Shown here in pieces: positions 35,077-43,700 of a stretch of DNA of 64,000 bases (the first letter of the stretch is position 1; each line of letters opens with the position of its first letter). The position numbers and the translations under genes are program-made. This DNA is from JOPF136 sp963773835 (GTDB taxonomy: Bacteria > Acidobacteriota > Terriglobia > Acidiferrales > UBA7541): the NCBI GenBank assembly GCA_963773835.1, contig CAVZCQ010000002.1, positions 496,001 to 560,000 on the forward strand. Reading direction: 5' to 3'. Under the pieces are notes generated by a model. It made no database searches, was not told the origin of the DNA, and saw nothing but the letters and a program-made list of their open reading frames with translations.

Positions 35077-35931
35077 ATGATCGATGTTCCCTTGAGCGTT
35101 CGTTCTGTCCAACAGGCGCGCTTTCGAGCCCTGGTGGTTCCACGAGAGCATGGTGCCTGGGGCTTGCTGCTTGTCCCCCTGTTCACCGGCGCTGCCGTCG
35201 GCCTGGCAGCAACGCAGCGCGCATGGCCCATGGTTCTGTTTTCGGTTGCCGCGCTCACTTTATTTTGGCTGCGCACTCCCGTGGAAACTCTGCTGGACAC
35301 AACTCCGCTGACTGCGCAAACGCCTGTGGAGCGGCGCGCCTCGCTCCTCGTGTCCGCCGCGCTGGGCGCAGTTTCGGCTGCTTGTTTGACCGCATTGTTG
35401 TGGAATGGACGCAACCGGGAGCTTTTGCTGCTTGGCGGGATCAGTGTGATTGCATTCGTTTCCCGGACGTTGCTTGTGAAAATCGGCCGCAAGCTGCGCA
35501 TGACGGCGCAACTTCTGGGAGCAATCGGCCTCACATGCACCGCGCCGGCGGCCTATTACGTAGCCACTGGACATCTGGATGCCCGTGCAGGGATGTTGTG
35601 GGCCGCCAACTTCATCTTTGCGGGCAACCAGATTCATTTCGTCCAGCTCCGCATCCATGCGGCCCGCGTCGCAACTGTCGCCGAAAAGTTCGGCCGGGGA
35701 CGGCTCTTTTATCTGGGACAGATACTGCTGCTCCCGATTCTCGGTGCTGCCGCGTACTGGCGATTGATGCCGGCTCTGGTCATGCTCGCTTTCATCCCTG
35801 GGCTGGTTCGAGGGTTCTATTGGCTTTTCAGTGGATACCGGCCGCTGCAGGTCAGGTCTCTGGGCTGGTCGGAATTGCGGCAGGGCATCCTGTTCGGGAT
35901 CCTGCTCGCGGCTGCCATGATTCTCTCCTGA
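35077..35931 (+). CDS. YwiC-like integral membrane protein
   Basis: 284 residues. VVPREHGAWGLLLVPLFTGA near the N-terminus is the hallmark of the YwiC-like family, followed by about eight membrane segments (for example LLLVPLFTGAAVGLA, LFYLGQILLLPILGAAAYW) and FIFAGNQIHFVQLRIHAAR. The family is related in layout to UbiA-type prenyltransferases but lacks the usual paired Asp-rich motifs; function unknown. Bounded on both sides by E elements (E4 and E5). Confidence 0.85.
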   Translation: MIDVPLSVRSVQQARFRALVVPREHGAWGLLLVPLFTGAAVGLAATQRAWPMVLFSVAALTLFWLRTPVETLLDTTPLTAQTPVERRASLLVSAALGAVSAACLTALLWNGRNRELLLLGGISVIAFVSRTLLVKIGRKLRMTAQLLGAIGLTCTAPAAYYVATGHLDARAGMLWAANFIFAGNQIHFVQLRIHAARVATVAEKFGRGRLFYLGQILLLPILGAAAYWRLMPALVMLAFIPGLVRGFYWLFSGYRPLQVRSLGWSELRQGILFGILLAAAMILS

Positions 35932-36035
35932 CTTCCCATAACGCCATTTGTGGCCAGCCACGGGCATTTGCCGGCTTAGCCGACTCATCAGGACTTAGGA
36001 CAACTTCCGAGTTGCCGACCATCCCGCCGAATCTC
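35932..36035 (+). repeat. intergenic palindromic element E5
   Basis: GACTTCCCATAACGCCATTT (35930-35949) then GTGGCCAGCC, later CAACTTCCGAGTTGCCGACC. It shares the CTTCCCACAACGCCGTTT core with two substitutions. Degenerate copy between YwiC-like and POTRA genes. Confidence 0.55.
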
Positions 36036-36052
36036 ATGAAAATGGTGGCCCC

Positions 36053-37123
36053 TCAATTGCCCAGGTCGGGGCACGGACGGAGGTCGATTCGCAGGTTCAC
36101 CGTTCGGAGAACTTTATCGCGGTCAAGGTCGACGCGCCTCTCCCATCCTCCCGGGGGTAGTCGCCCCTGGTTTGCTTTGAAGAAGTCGCGCACGGCTTGG
36201 GAATTGAAGATCGCCCGTGACTGAAAGGTTGATCGCAGCAACCTCTCCATTTCAGGCTCGGCCCCAAGAACTTCCAGAACGCCCATTCTGTATTGGTCCC
36301 CTGCGTCCAGTTCGAGCGTGAGCAGGATTGTTTGATCGGCCTCATCCACACTCGTTTGAGGTCTCGCCGTAAAGTCTATGTATCCATTCGAGGCATACAG
36401 CTCCTTCATGGCCTCCAGGCCATCTCGAACCTTGCCAACCAAAAAAATATCACCATCCCGGAGCTGTATTAGCTTACGGAGTCGGTCGGGAGGCACAAGA
36501 AAAGTGTCCAACGGCGCCGTCGCCTCTGCTTCGACAGCCTCTGGTTCAGGAGATCCTGGCTCGGACGCCGCCGGATCTACTCTGCGACGAAGCGTCGGCA
36601 TGTCCGCATCCACGTCCCGGTGCGCTGCGCTTCTAAACTGAATGTTGCGGAGACGGTATTTCAAGCCTTCTTTTATCCGGATGGTCAGCTTGTAGTGGTC
36701 CCCCAATTCGTCCCGGCGCAACCCTTGGGTTGTGGCTTCCGTCTCGGCATAAAAAAACCCCTCGTCCTGCCACGCAAACCGCGCCATTTCCGTAGCTTCG
36801 TCTCCCCAGTTTGAGAGGGAAAATCGGTCGGTTTCCCGCAGCTCTGACACGAGCTTTTGAAGTCCGGAATCCGAAAGGTGGGAGGCTCCATTGAATTCGA
36901 CCGCATCGACGATAATAGGAGGGCGCTCGTCCTGGTGGCTCAGGTGACGCAGAAGTGCCCGCTGGTCCTGCGTCAACGGACAGTTCGGAACATGGTCTGG
37001 AGATTGCGCGTGCACACAGGGCGCGGCGAAAAGCAGGAGCAAAGCGCCTAGCAGGGGCCGGTCCAGATTTCGGCCGGGATGGTTCACAACGAAAACTATA
37101 ACCAGGCTCCTATTCCGATGCAA
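36053..37123 (-). CDS. exported POTRA-domain protein
   Basis: 356 residues, or slightly fewer if the start is a downstream GTG. The signal peptide ends LLLLFAAPCVHAQ. At least two POTRA-like units are visible: IIVDAVEFNGASHLSDSGLQ (about 70) and YRLRNIQFRSAAHRDVDA (about 160). A third follows at DQYRMGVLEVLGAEPEMERL (about 285). Strand-helix pattern with VGKVRDGLEAMKELYASNGYI. No C-terminal beta-barrel, so unlike BamA it is soluble or peripheral. Possibly a periplasmic assembly or secretion helper. Confidence 0.8.
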   Translation of the reverse strand: MHRNRSLVIVFVVNHPGRNLDRPLLGALLLLFAAPCVHAQSPDHVPNCPLTQDQRALLRHLSHQDERPPIIVDAVEFNGASHLSDSGLQKLVSELRETDRFSLSNWGDEATEMARFAWQDEGFFYAETEATTQGLRRDELGDHYKLTIRIKEGLKYRLRNIQFRSAAHRDVDADMPTLRRRVDPAASEPGSPEPEAVEAEATAPLDTFLVPPDRLRKLIQLRDGDIFLVGKVRDGLEAMKELYASNGYIDFTARPQTSVDEADQTILLTLELDAGDQYRMGVLEVLGAEPEMERLLRSTFQSRAIFNSQAVRDFFKANQGRLPPGGWERRVDLDRDKVLRTVNLRIDLRPCPDLGN

Positions 37124-37226
37124 CTTAGGAAAGCATCTGTTGCCATTGACATGCGATAGACAGTTTGCCGCCGATTCCGGGTGGATGACGGGTCATCCGG
37201 AAGTAATCTACATGTCTGACAAACGC

Positions 37227-37351
37227 GTTAACCGGACGAGTAGCCGTAACTCCTCAGAAGTCTCGTTGTGGGAAGTTACCGGTGGCTGCCTGAGCGGTGG
37301 CCGCAGCTTCCCACAACGCCGTTTCTGGACCGTGACCCACTCGTCCAATAA
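37227..37351 (+). repeat. intergenic palindromic element E6 (best-formed copy)
   Basis: Outer arms GGACGAGT (37234-37241) and ACTCGTCC (37339-37346); inner arms GTTGTGGGAAG (37265-37275) and CTTCCCACAAC (37307-37317), both perfect. The centre is TTACCGGTGGCTGCCTGAGC. It lies between the convergent end of the POTRA gene's upstream region and the next membrane gene. Confidence 0.85.
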
Positions 37352-37658
37352 CCCGACTGACCAGGCAAGTGGAAATACTTCCGGGCTGCCCGGAATCCGT
37401 CCAAAGCTATAAATGAAGCTGGATACTCTCCCAGCGGGGCTTCCGAGCGAATGAAGCATTAAGCTAAACGACGCTTTCGCGACGCTTCAAGATCGAGTGG
37501 CTCCTTCACGCTCCACCGTTGCGGCGCTGTACCCTTGATTTATCCCGTTGTATAAACCTCGGTGCAACCTTTGCCATCCCCCGGTTGCTCAAAGGAACGT
37601 TGCCCGCGATCGGCTCTCCCGTGTGGTGACGCACCTGTGTGAACGGGATTGAAAACAA
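37352..37658. other. non-coding gap
   Basis: 307 bp before the next gene with nothing recognisable; the possible promoter of the following membrane-protein gene lies here but no clear -35/-10 is seen. Confidence 0.35.
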
Positions 37659-38402
37659 ATGACCGAATCCACGCCTGCTTCGAACCTCGGCCGTCATCTG
37701 TTCGGAGTGGCGGCTTTGGCCTTTGGCCTCATCACGCTGGTCTGGCACGACTACAACGGCTGGCATCAACCGCGTTACCTTGTCCACGCCGCCGCCCTGC
37801 TCTTCGGCGGCGCTGCGATTCAGTTCCCTCGGGCCGCGAAAACGGGCGCAGCCGTCCTTGGTGCGGTTTATCTTGTCTTCGCCTTACAGTGCGTGCCGGG
37901 AATCGTCGCCGCACCGCGGATCTACAATAGCTGGGGCAACTTCTTCGAGCAGTTCTCTCTCGTCACCGGAGCGGCGATCGTTTTCGTGCGCTTGTCATCG
38001 GCAGGGTCAGGGGAAACGCTGAATCGGTTCGGCCGCATTCTCTTGGGCGTCTGTGTCGTTTCCTTTGCCCTCGAACAGGCGGTTTATCTTGGCCCTACCG
38101 CCAGTCTTGTTCCCAAGTGGCTTCCGCCAAGTCAGATGTTTTGGGCGCTAACGACCACTGTTTTCTTCGCGCTCGCGGCTGTGGCTCTTCTTGCCGATCG
38201 AATGGCTCTTCTCGCCACTCGCCTGCTCACGTTGATGCTCTTGATCTTTGGGCTGCTCGTGTGGGTACCGTTGCTTCTTTCGGATCCCCGCAATCATACG
38301 AATTGGAGCGAAACCGCCGAAACCTTCGCGATTGCCGGAACAGCATGGATTCTCGCTGATCTCCTCGGTGAGTCTCGGCGGAATGACCATCGCCCGCGAT
38401 GA
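37659..38402 (+). CDS. integral membrane protein of unknown function
   Basis: 247 residues with about seven hydrophobic helices (LFGVAALAFGLITLVWHDY, YLVHAAALLFGGAAIQFP, LLTLMLLIFGLLVWVPLLL). The first helix with WHDYNGWHQP resembles DoxX-like or cupredoxin-free small membrane proteins of soil bacteria, but no motif is decisive. It is followed 115 bp later by the SRPBCC gene on the same strand; no E element lies between them, so they may be one unit. Confidence 0.75.
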   Translation: MTESTPASNLGRHLFGVAALAFGLITLVWHDYNGWHQPRYLVHAAALLFGGAAIQFPRAAKTGAAVLGAVYLVFALQCVPGIVAAPRIYNSWGNFFEQFSLVTGAAIVFVRLSSAGSGETLNRFGRILLGVCVVSFALEQAVYLGPTASLVPKWLPPSQMFWALTTTVFFALAAVALLADRMALLATRLLTLMLLIFGLLVWVPLLLSDPRNHTNWSETAETFAIAGTAWILADLLGESRRNDHRPR

Positions 38403-38517
38403 CGTAGGGATCTGGAATCTCAGGTATTGCCGGCAATCAGGCAGTACCGATGGCACTATCGCCTTTTAGGGTTTTTGCCTGTGGATAGAAGATGACGCAC
38501 GAAAGTCAGGAGCAATC

Positions 38518-38958
38518 ATGGCCCATCAAGCACCACTGAAATATATCTTCTACATTGCCGCCACCCCGGAGAAGGTGTGGGAAGGTTTTGTGTCGCGGGA
38601 GTCGAACCGCATCCTCTTCTCAGGCGCTGAGCTTCAAGCGGACTTTGAGCCCGGCGGCTTGCTCGCATGGATCGGCGCAGGACCCGATGGCAAGCCCATC
38701 ACCTACGTCCAAGGCAAGGTCTTGCGGTTTGAACCCCCAAAAGTCTTTCAGTACACCTTCGCAATGGGCCAAAATCAGAAGGCGTCGCGCGCAACGATCG
38801 AACTGCTGCCCGAGACCGAAGCCACGAAAGTAACCGTGACCCATGACGAGTGGGCCGAGGATGACACCACATACGCTGCCTGCGCTGATGGATGGCCACG
38901 GATTCTCTCCCGCCTCAAGACGCTGCTTGAGACCGGAAAGACATTCAAGCCGCATTGA
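38518..38958 (+). CDS. SRPBCC/AHSA1-type (START-like) protein
   Basis: 146 residues; AGGAG lies 5 bases upstream of ATG 38518. The family pattern is clear: YIFYIAATPEKVWEGFVSRE, then LQADFEPGGLLAWIGAGPDG, GKVLRFEPPKVFQYTFAMG and a terminal amphipathic helix (GWPRILSRLKTLLETGKTF). These helix-grip proteins bind small hydrophobic ligands or act as stress-linked cofactors; many sit beside ArsR regulators, which is not the case here. Confidence 0.9.
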   Translation: MAHQAPLKYIFYIAATPEKVWEGFVSRESNRILFSGAELQADFEPGGLLAWIGAGPDGKPITYVQGKVLRFEPPKVFQYTFAMGQNQKASRATIELLPETEATKVTVTHDEWAEDDTTYAACADGWPRILSRLKTLLETGKTFKPH

Positions 38959-39024
38959 TTCGAGGTTGGAATGGTCTGTAGTTTTTGCCCGGCAGTTCGC
39001 CCCAAACTAGCGCCTGCTTCCCCC

Positions 39025-39155
39025 GCTAACCGGACAACTACCCGTAACTCCCCAGAAGTTCCGTTCTGGGAAGTTACAAGTGTCTGCTTGAGCTGGGGCC
39101 CTGACTTCTCAGAAAGCCGTTCGCAAACTGCGAAAGTCACGGGTCCGGCTAACCG
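39025..39155 (+). repeat. intergenic palindromic element E7
   Basis: Outer motifs GCTAACCGGAC (39025-39035) and GTCCGGCTAACC (39143-39154); inner arms TTCTGGGAAGT (39064-39074) and ACTTCTCAGAA (39104-39114). Closely resembles E2 (for example the GTAACTCCCCAGAAG and AGCTGGGGCCCTGACTTC parts). It separates the SRPBCC gene from the amidase. Confidence 0.75.
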
Positions 39156-39180
39156 CAAGCCGGAGAACACCTCGAAAAAC

Positions 39181-40725
39181 CTACTCCGCCGGGTGGCGTG
39201 TGTGCCATTGGGTCTCACGCTCGTACGCATGGGCGAGTCGCACAACCGTCGCTTCGCTCCACGGCGGACCTGTGATTTGCATCCCAATCGGCAATCCCGC
39301 GCGCGTAAAGCCGCAGGGGATCGAGATGGTGGGAAGCCCGAGCCCGTTGAACGGCCGGGTGTTGTGGAGCATGAGGAGTTCTTTGGTGCGACTCGTGTTC
39401 ATGTCACCCAGCAGTTCAGCAATCGTGAATGGCGGCACCGGCGAAGTCGGAGTGATGAGAAGGTCCACGGTATCGAAGGCCTGCGGCGCCGCGCGGCGAA
39501 TGGCGTCAAGCTGGCGCCGCGCGAGAATGTAAGCGGACGCGGTGACGTCCGCCCCCGCGCGGATGCGCTTCAGGGTTTCCGGCTGGTAGAGGTCCGGCGA
39601 TTTGGCCACGAAGTCCTGGTGGTACGCGTAGGCTTCCGCAACGAGAACCGCACGGTAGGGCTCCATGAGCGACCCATAGGTGGCGCTCGTGGCGAGCGGA
39701 GCCACGTCTCGCTCGCCGGCGGTCAGTTTTTTCAGCACGGCGAGCGCGGACTCGACGGCAGCCTGGATCTCGGGATGGAGATCGTCGTAGAAGTAGGCGC
39801 GCGGAACTCCGAGGCGCAGCGACGAAGCTCCCGCAGTAAGATTCGCCGAGAAATCCGGAACAGGAAGATCGACGCTGCTCGGCTCCTTCGGGTCGTAGCC
39901 GGCGATCACTTGAAGCATGAGCGCCGCATCCTGGACCGTGCGCGTCATAGGTCCGAGATGATCCAGGTACCAGGAGAGAGGAATCGCGCCGCGCGTGCTG
40001 ACGCGTCCATAGGTAGGCTTCACTCCCACGATGCCGCCGTACCCTGCCGGCTCGCGGATAGAGCCGCCGGTATCGGAGCCAATGGCGGCGTAACAGAGTC
40101 CCGCGGCAACCGCCGCGGCGGAGCCGCCCGATGAACCGCCGACGCAGTACGCGGGCTGCCAGGGATTGCGCACCGGCCCGAAGTAACTGATCACGGAGCT
40201 GCCGCCGTAGGCGAACTCGTGCATGTTGAGCTTGCCGAGCGAGACGGCGCCGCCAAGTTTGAGCCGGCGAACAATCTCCGCATCTTCAGAGGGAACTCGA
40301 TCCTTGAATAATCCGCTGGCGGCGGTGGTGCGCACGCCGGCCGTGTCCACCAGATCTTTGAGGGCGATCGGGATTCCGTGGAGAGGGCCGCGCCAGTTGC
40401 CGCGCTGGATTTCGGCCTCCGCTTGACGCGCCTCGGCCAGCGCCGATTCGGCGGTAACCGTGATGAACGCGTTCAGCTTGGGATTGAGCTGTTCGATGCG
40501 GGCGAGACACGCCTGGGCCAGCTCCACCGGCGACACTTTCTTGCCCCGGACGAGCTGAGAGGCTTCGGCCAGCGTGAGGAAGCAAAGTCTGGAATCGCCG
40601 GCAGCGTCGCGCCCGTCGAGCAGAACGGCGGATGCCGCCGATTCGAGATGCGGAACCAGCGTGCCGGCCGCGGCAGCCAGCGCGCTTTGGACAAACGATC
40701 TGCGAGACAGATTCCTCGGCTTCAT
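39181..40725 (-). CDS. Tat-exported amidase (amidase-signature family)
   Basis: 514 residues. The N-terminus carries a twin-arginine motif (RRSFVQSALAAAAGTL). The amidase-signature catalytic triad is present: Lys in PIALKDLVDT, the cis-Ser in the Gly/Ser loop VGGSSGGSAAAVAAGL and the nucleophile Ser in SDTGGSIREPAGY. Overall it resembles GatA-like amidases acting on amides of unknown type; with a Tat signal it acts outside the cytoplasm, unlike GatA. It starts 40 bp after the stop of the giant kinase gene, on the same strand, suggesting cotranscription. Confidence 0.92.
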   Translation of the reverse strand: MKPRNLSRRSFVQSALAAAAGTLVPHLESAASAVLLDGRDAAGDSRLCFLTLAEASQLVRGKKVSPVELAQACLARIEQLNPKLNAFITVTAESALAEARQAEAEIQRGNWRGPLHGIPIALKDLVDTAGVRTTAASGLFKDRVPSEDAEIVRRLKLGGAVSLGKLNMHEFAYGGSSVISYFGPVRNPWQPAYCVGGSSGGSAAAVAAGLCYAAIGSDTGGSIREPAGYGGIVGVKPTYGRVSTRGAIPLSWYLDHLGPMTRTVQDAALMLQVIAGYDPKEPSSVDLPVPDFSANLTAGASSLRLGVPRAYFYDDLHPEIQAAVESALAVLKKLTAGERDVAPLATSATYGSLMEPYRAVLVAEAYAYHQDFVAKSPDLYQPETLKRIRAGADVTASAYILARRQLDAIRRAAPQAFDTVDLLITPTSPVPPFTIAELLGDMNTSRTKELLMLHNTRPFNGLGLPTISIPCGFTRAGLPIGMQITGPPWSEATVVRLAHAYERETQWHTRHPAE

Positions 40726-40764
40726 GCCAACCTCCCGCCCGGCATTGGAACGCGGAGCGCGGCG

Positions 40765-43700
40765 TCACTGGCCGGGACGCGTTGCCGTCAAATCCAGCCC
40801 CGCCTTGCCTAGTCCTTCTAGAAAATGTTCGACGAGTTCCTTCTCAAACCATTTTCCCAGTTCCTCGCTCGCCGCCCCGGCGAACTCAGGTCGGATGGCA
40901 AGCAATTCTTCGAGCGCTTTCTGCGCTGCCTGGCGTTCCCCGAGCTGCCCGTACGCCGCCGCGCGGGCGACGGCAGTCCAGTAGTAGCCGGGCATCTGAA
41001 TGCGGAGTGCGGCGTCAATTGCGGCGCGGTACTCCCGCGTGCGGTAGGCGTTGAAGACCGCTCCCAGCCGGTACCAGCCGGGGAAGTGCGGGTTGAGCCT
41101 CATGGCTGAGTCCGTTACGCCGCAGCCGTGCTCCCAGTCGCCCGCGCATGCCATCAAGATCCCCATGAACGCCGTCGTGGCCCCGTCCATCGGATTCAGC
41201 GCCAGCGTTCGTTCCGCCACCGGCCGGAACGCCTGCCTCTCGCGGCGGAAGAACAGGCACTGCGCCAGGGCCTGAGAGGCCAGCGCGCTGGCCGGGGCGA
41301 TTTCCACGGCCCGCTGCGCGGCCGCCAGGGCTCGCCCCAGCGAATCGGGTCGAACGTTGAGTCCCAGCATGTATTCGTCGCTATAGAGCGTGGCCAGCAT
41401 GGCCCAGCAATCGCTCTGATCCGGGGCATCTCGCACAATACGCTCCAGCAGGTCCCGCACGGCGGCATGCTCTTGCGCGGACATGCGTTCGTGCAAGCCG
41501 AACACCCGGAACACCGCTTCATACGGTCTCAACTGTGTGTCGCTCTTGTTCCGGATCGCTTCACTCATGCTCCGCGGCAGGATGCCGTGCTGGTCTGCGA
41601 CGGTGGAGACGATGCGGGGGACCAGGTCGTCCTGCAGGTCAAACACTGCTTCGGGAATGAAGGCGCGATCATAGGTCTCCGCCCACAGATGTGCGCCCGA
41701 AGTGGTGTCCACGAGCTGCACTGCCACGCGCAGCTTCGTCCCCGCCTGGCGCAGGCTTCCCTCCATCACGTAGCGCGCGCCTAACTCCCTGCCGGCGGTG
41801 CGCAGATCCGCTCCCTCAGTCTTGAAGCGCACGGTCGAGCCTCGCGCAATCACCCGCAGGTAGGAAAATCGCGCGAGGCCGGTCACGATTTCCTCGCTCA
41901 GCCCCTCGGCCAGCGCTATCAGGTCGGTGTTCGCCCCGCTGTATTTGAACGGCAGGACGGCAACCCAGAAACCCTCCTCGGCGCGCATGGCGCCCGACGC
42001 CTCGCGCGTCGTTGAGCCTGTGGTCTCGGTCGCCGCCGCGGGCGCTGCTGCGCCCTTCTCCGGGGCAATCTCCAGCCCCGCCTTCCGGAGCCCGTCGATC
42101 AGGTGCTCGACAAGCTCCGGAGCGAACCACTTCCCGTTCTCCTCGCGCGCAATCACGGCGAAATCCGGTCTCAGGGCCAGCAGCGCCCGCAGGGCGTTGC
42201 GCGCCGCATCGCGTTCTCCGAGCTGCCCGTACGTTGCCGCGAGCACGAAGTGCGTACCCCAGGAGCCGGGCAGGTTGATTCTCAGGGCGGCGTCCAGCCC
42301 GCCCCGGTAATCACCCTGGCGGTAGGCATTGTAGAAGGCGGGGTACGAGTGCCATCCAGGATGATTGGGATTTAGCTGCGTGGCCCGCTCCACCAGAGCG
42401 CAGCCGTGCTCCCAGTCGCCCGCAAAGGCCATCAAGCAACCCAGAAGAACCGTCGCGGCTCCGTCCATGGGGTTGAGCGCTATGGTCCGCTCCGCCGCAT
42501 TTCGGAAGGCCTGGAACTCCTTTCGGAAGAACAGAACGTGTGCCAAGGCAAGATGGACGAGGTGATTGGATGGCGCGGCCTCAACGGCACGGTGCGCGGC
42601 TGCGAGCGCCCGTCCGAGGGAATCGGGGTGCACGTTGAACCCGTGTGAGTATTCTTGTGCGCACAGTAACGACAGCATGGCCCAGCATTCGGCATTGCCC
42701 GATGCCTTCTGGACGGCCAATTCCAGGCCGGCCAACGCCGCAGCATGCTCCTCAGCGGTCACGAGTTCCAAGTAGCCGAAGCTGCGCAGCACCGCCTCGT
42801 ACGGGCTCAACTGCTCGGCTGTCCGGCTGCGCAGAGCCTCGCTCATGGTGTGCGGCAGCACGCCGTGCATGTCCGCGACCGTGGAGACGATCCGGGGAAC
42901 GAGGTCGTCCTGCAGCTCGAAGACAGCTTCCGGGCGGAAAGCGCGTTCGTATGTTTCAGCCCAGAGATGTGCGCCGGAAGTGGCGTCAACGAGCTGTACC
43001 GTCACCCGCAGCTTTGTCCCCGCCTGGCGAAGGCTCCCCTCCATCACGTAGCGCGCGCCGAGTTCTTTGCCGGCGGAGCGCACATCCACAGACTCGCTCT
43101 TCAATCGCGCGGTCGAGCCTCGCGCAATCACGCGCAAGTAGGAGAAGCGGGACAGTCCGGTGACGATGTCCTCGGTGAGTCCTTCAGCCAGCGCCGTCAG
43201 TTCGCCGCTTGCCCCGCTGTACTTGAACGGCAGCACGGCAACCCAAAAGCCCTCGTCGGCCCGGGCCTGTCCCGAGTCCGTGCCCGGCTCTGCTCCATCT
43301 GCTTTTGCCGCGATCGTCCCGCTCCGCCTCAGCGAGTCGGACGATCCGCTGGCGGCGGGAATCGAGAGCCCCGCTTTGCGCAACCCTTCGAGCACAGGCT
43401 CGACGAGGCCGCTCGCGAAGTGCCAGCTCTCGATATTCGAGCGCGCGTGCGCCGCAAACTCGGGATCGAGCGCCACGAGATCCCGCACCGCGGCTTCGGC
43501 TTCGGCACGCCGGCCCAGGTGCCCGCAGGCCGACGCCACCACCAGATAGGGCCAGAACAGGCCGGGCACGTCCACCCGGTTCGCGCACTCCAGGGCCTGC
43601 TCGTATTCGCCCTTGTGGAAGTGGTCCCACAGCGGTGCGAAATGCATCCAGCCGGCGTGGTTGTCATTCAGTTCCATCGCGCGGCGAACGATCCCGGTGC

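Noticed and set aside
28388..39160. Integron attC sites
   Set aside because: The palindromic elements resemble attC in size and nesting, but the GTTRRRY and RYYYAAC boxes are not present, no integron integrase is in the window, and gene orientation is mixed. Kept only as an analogy.
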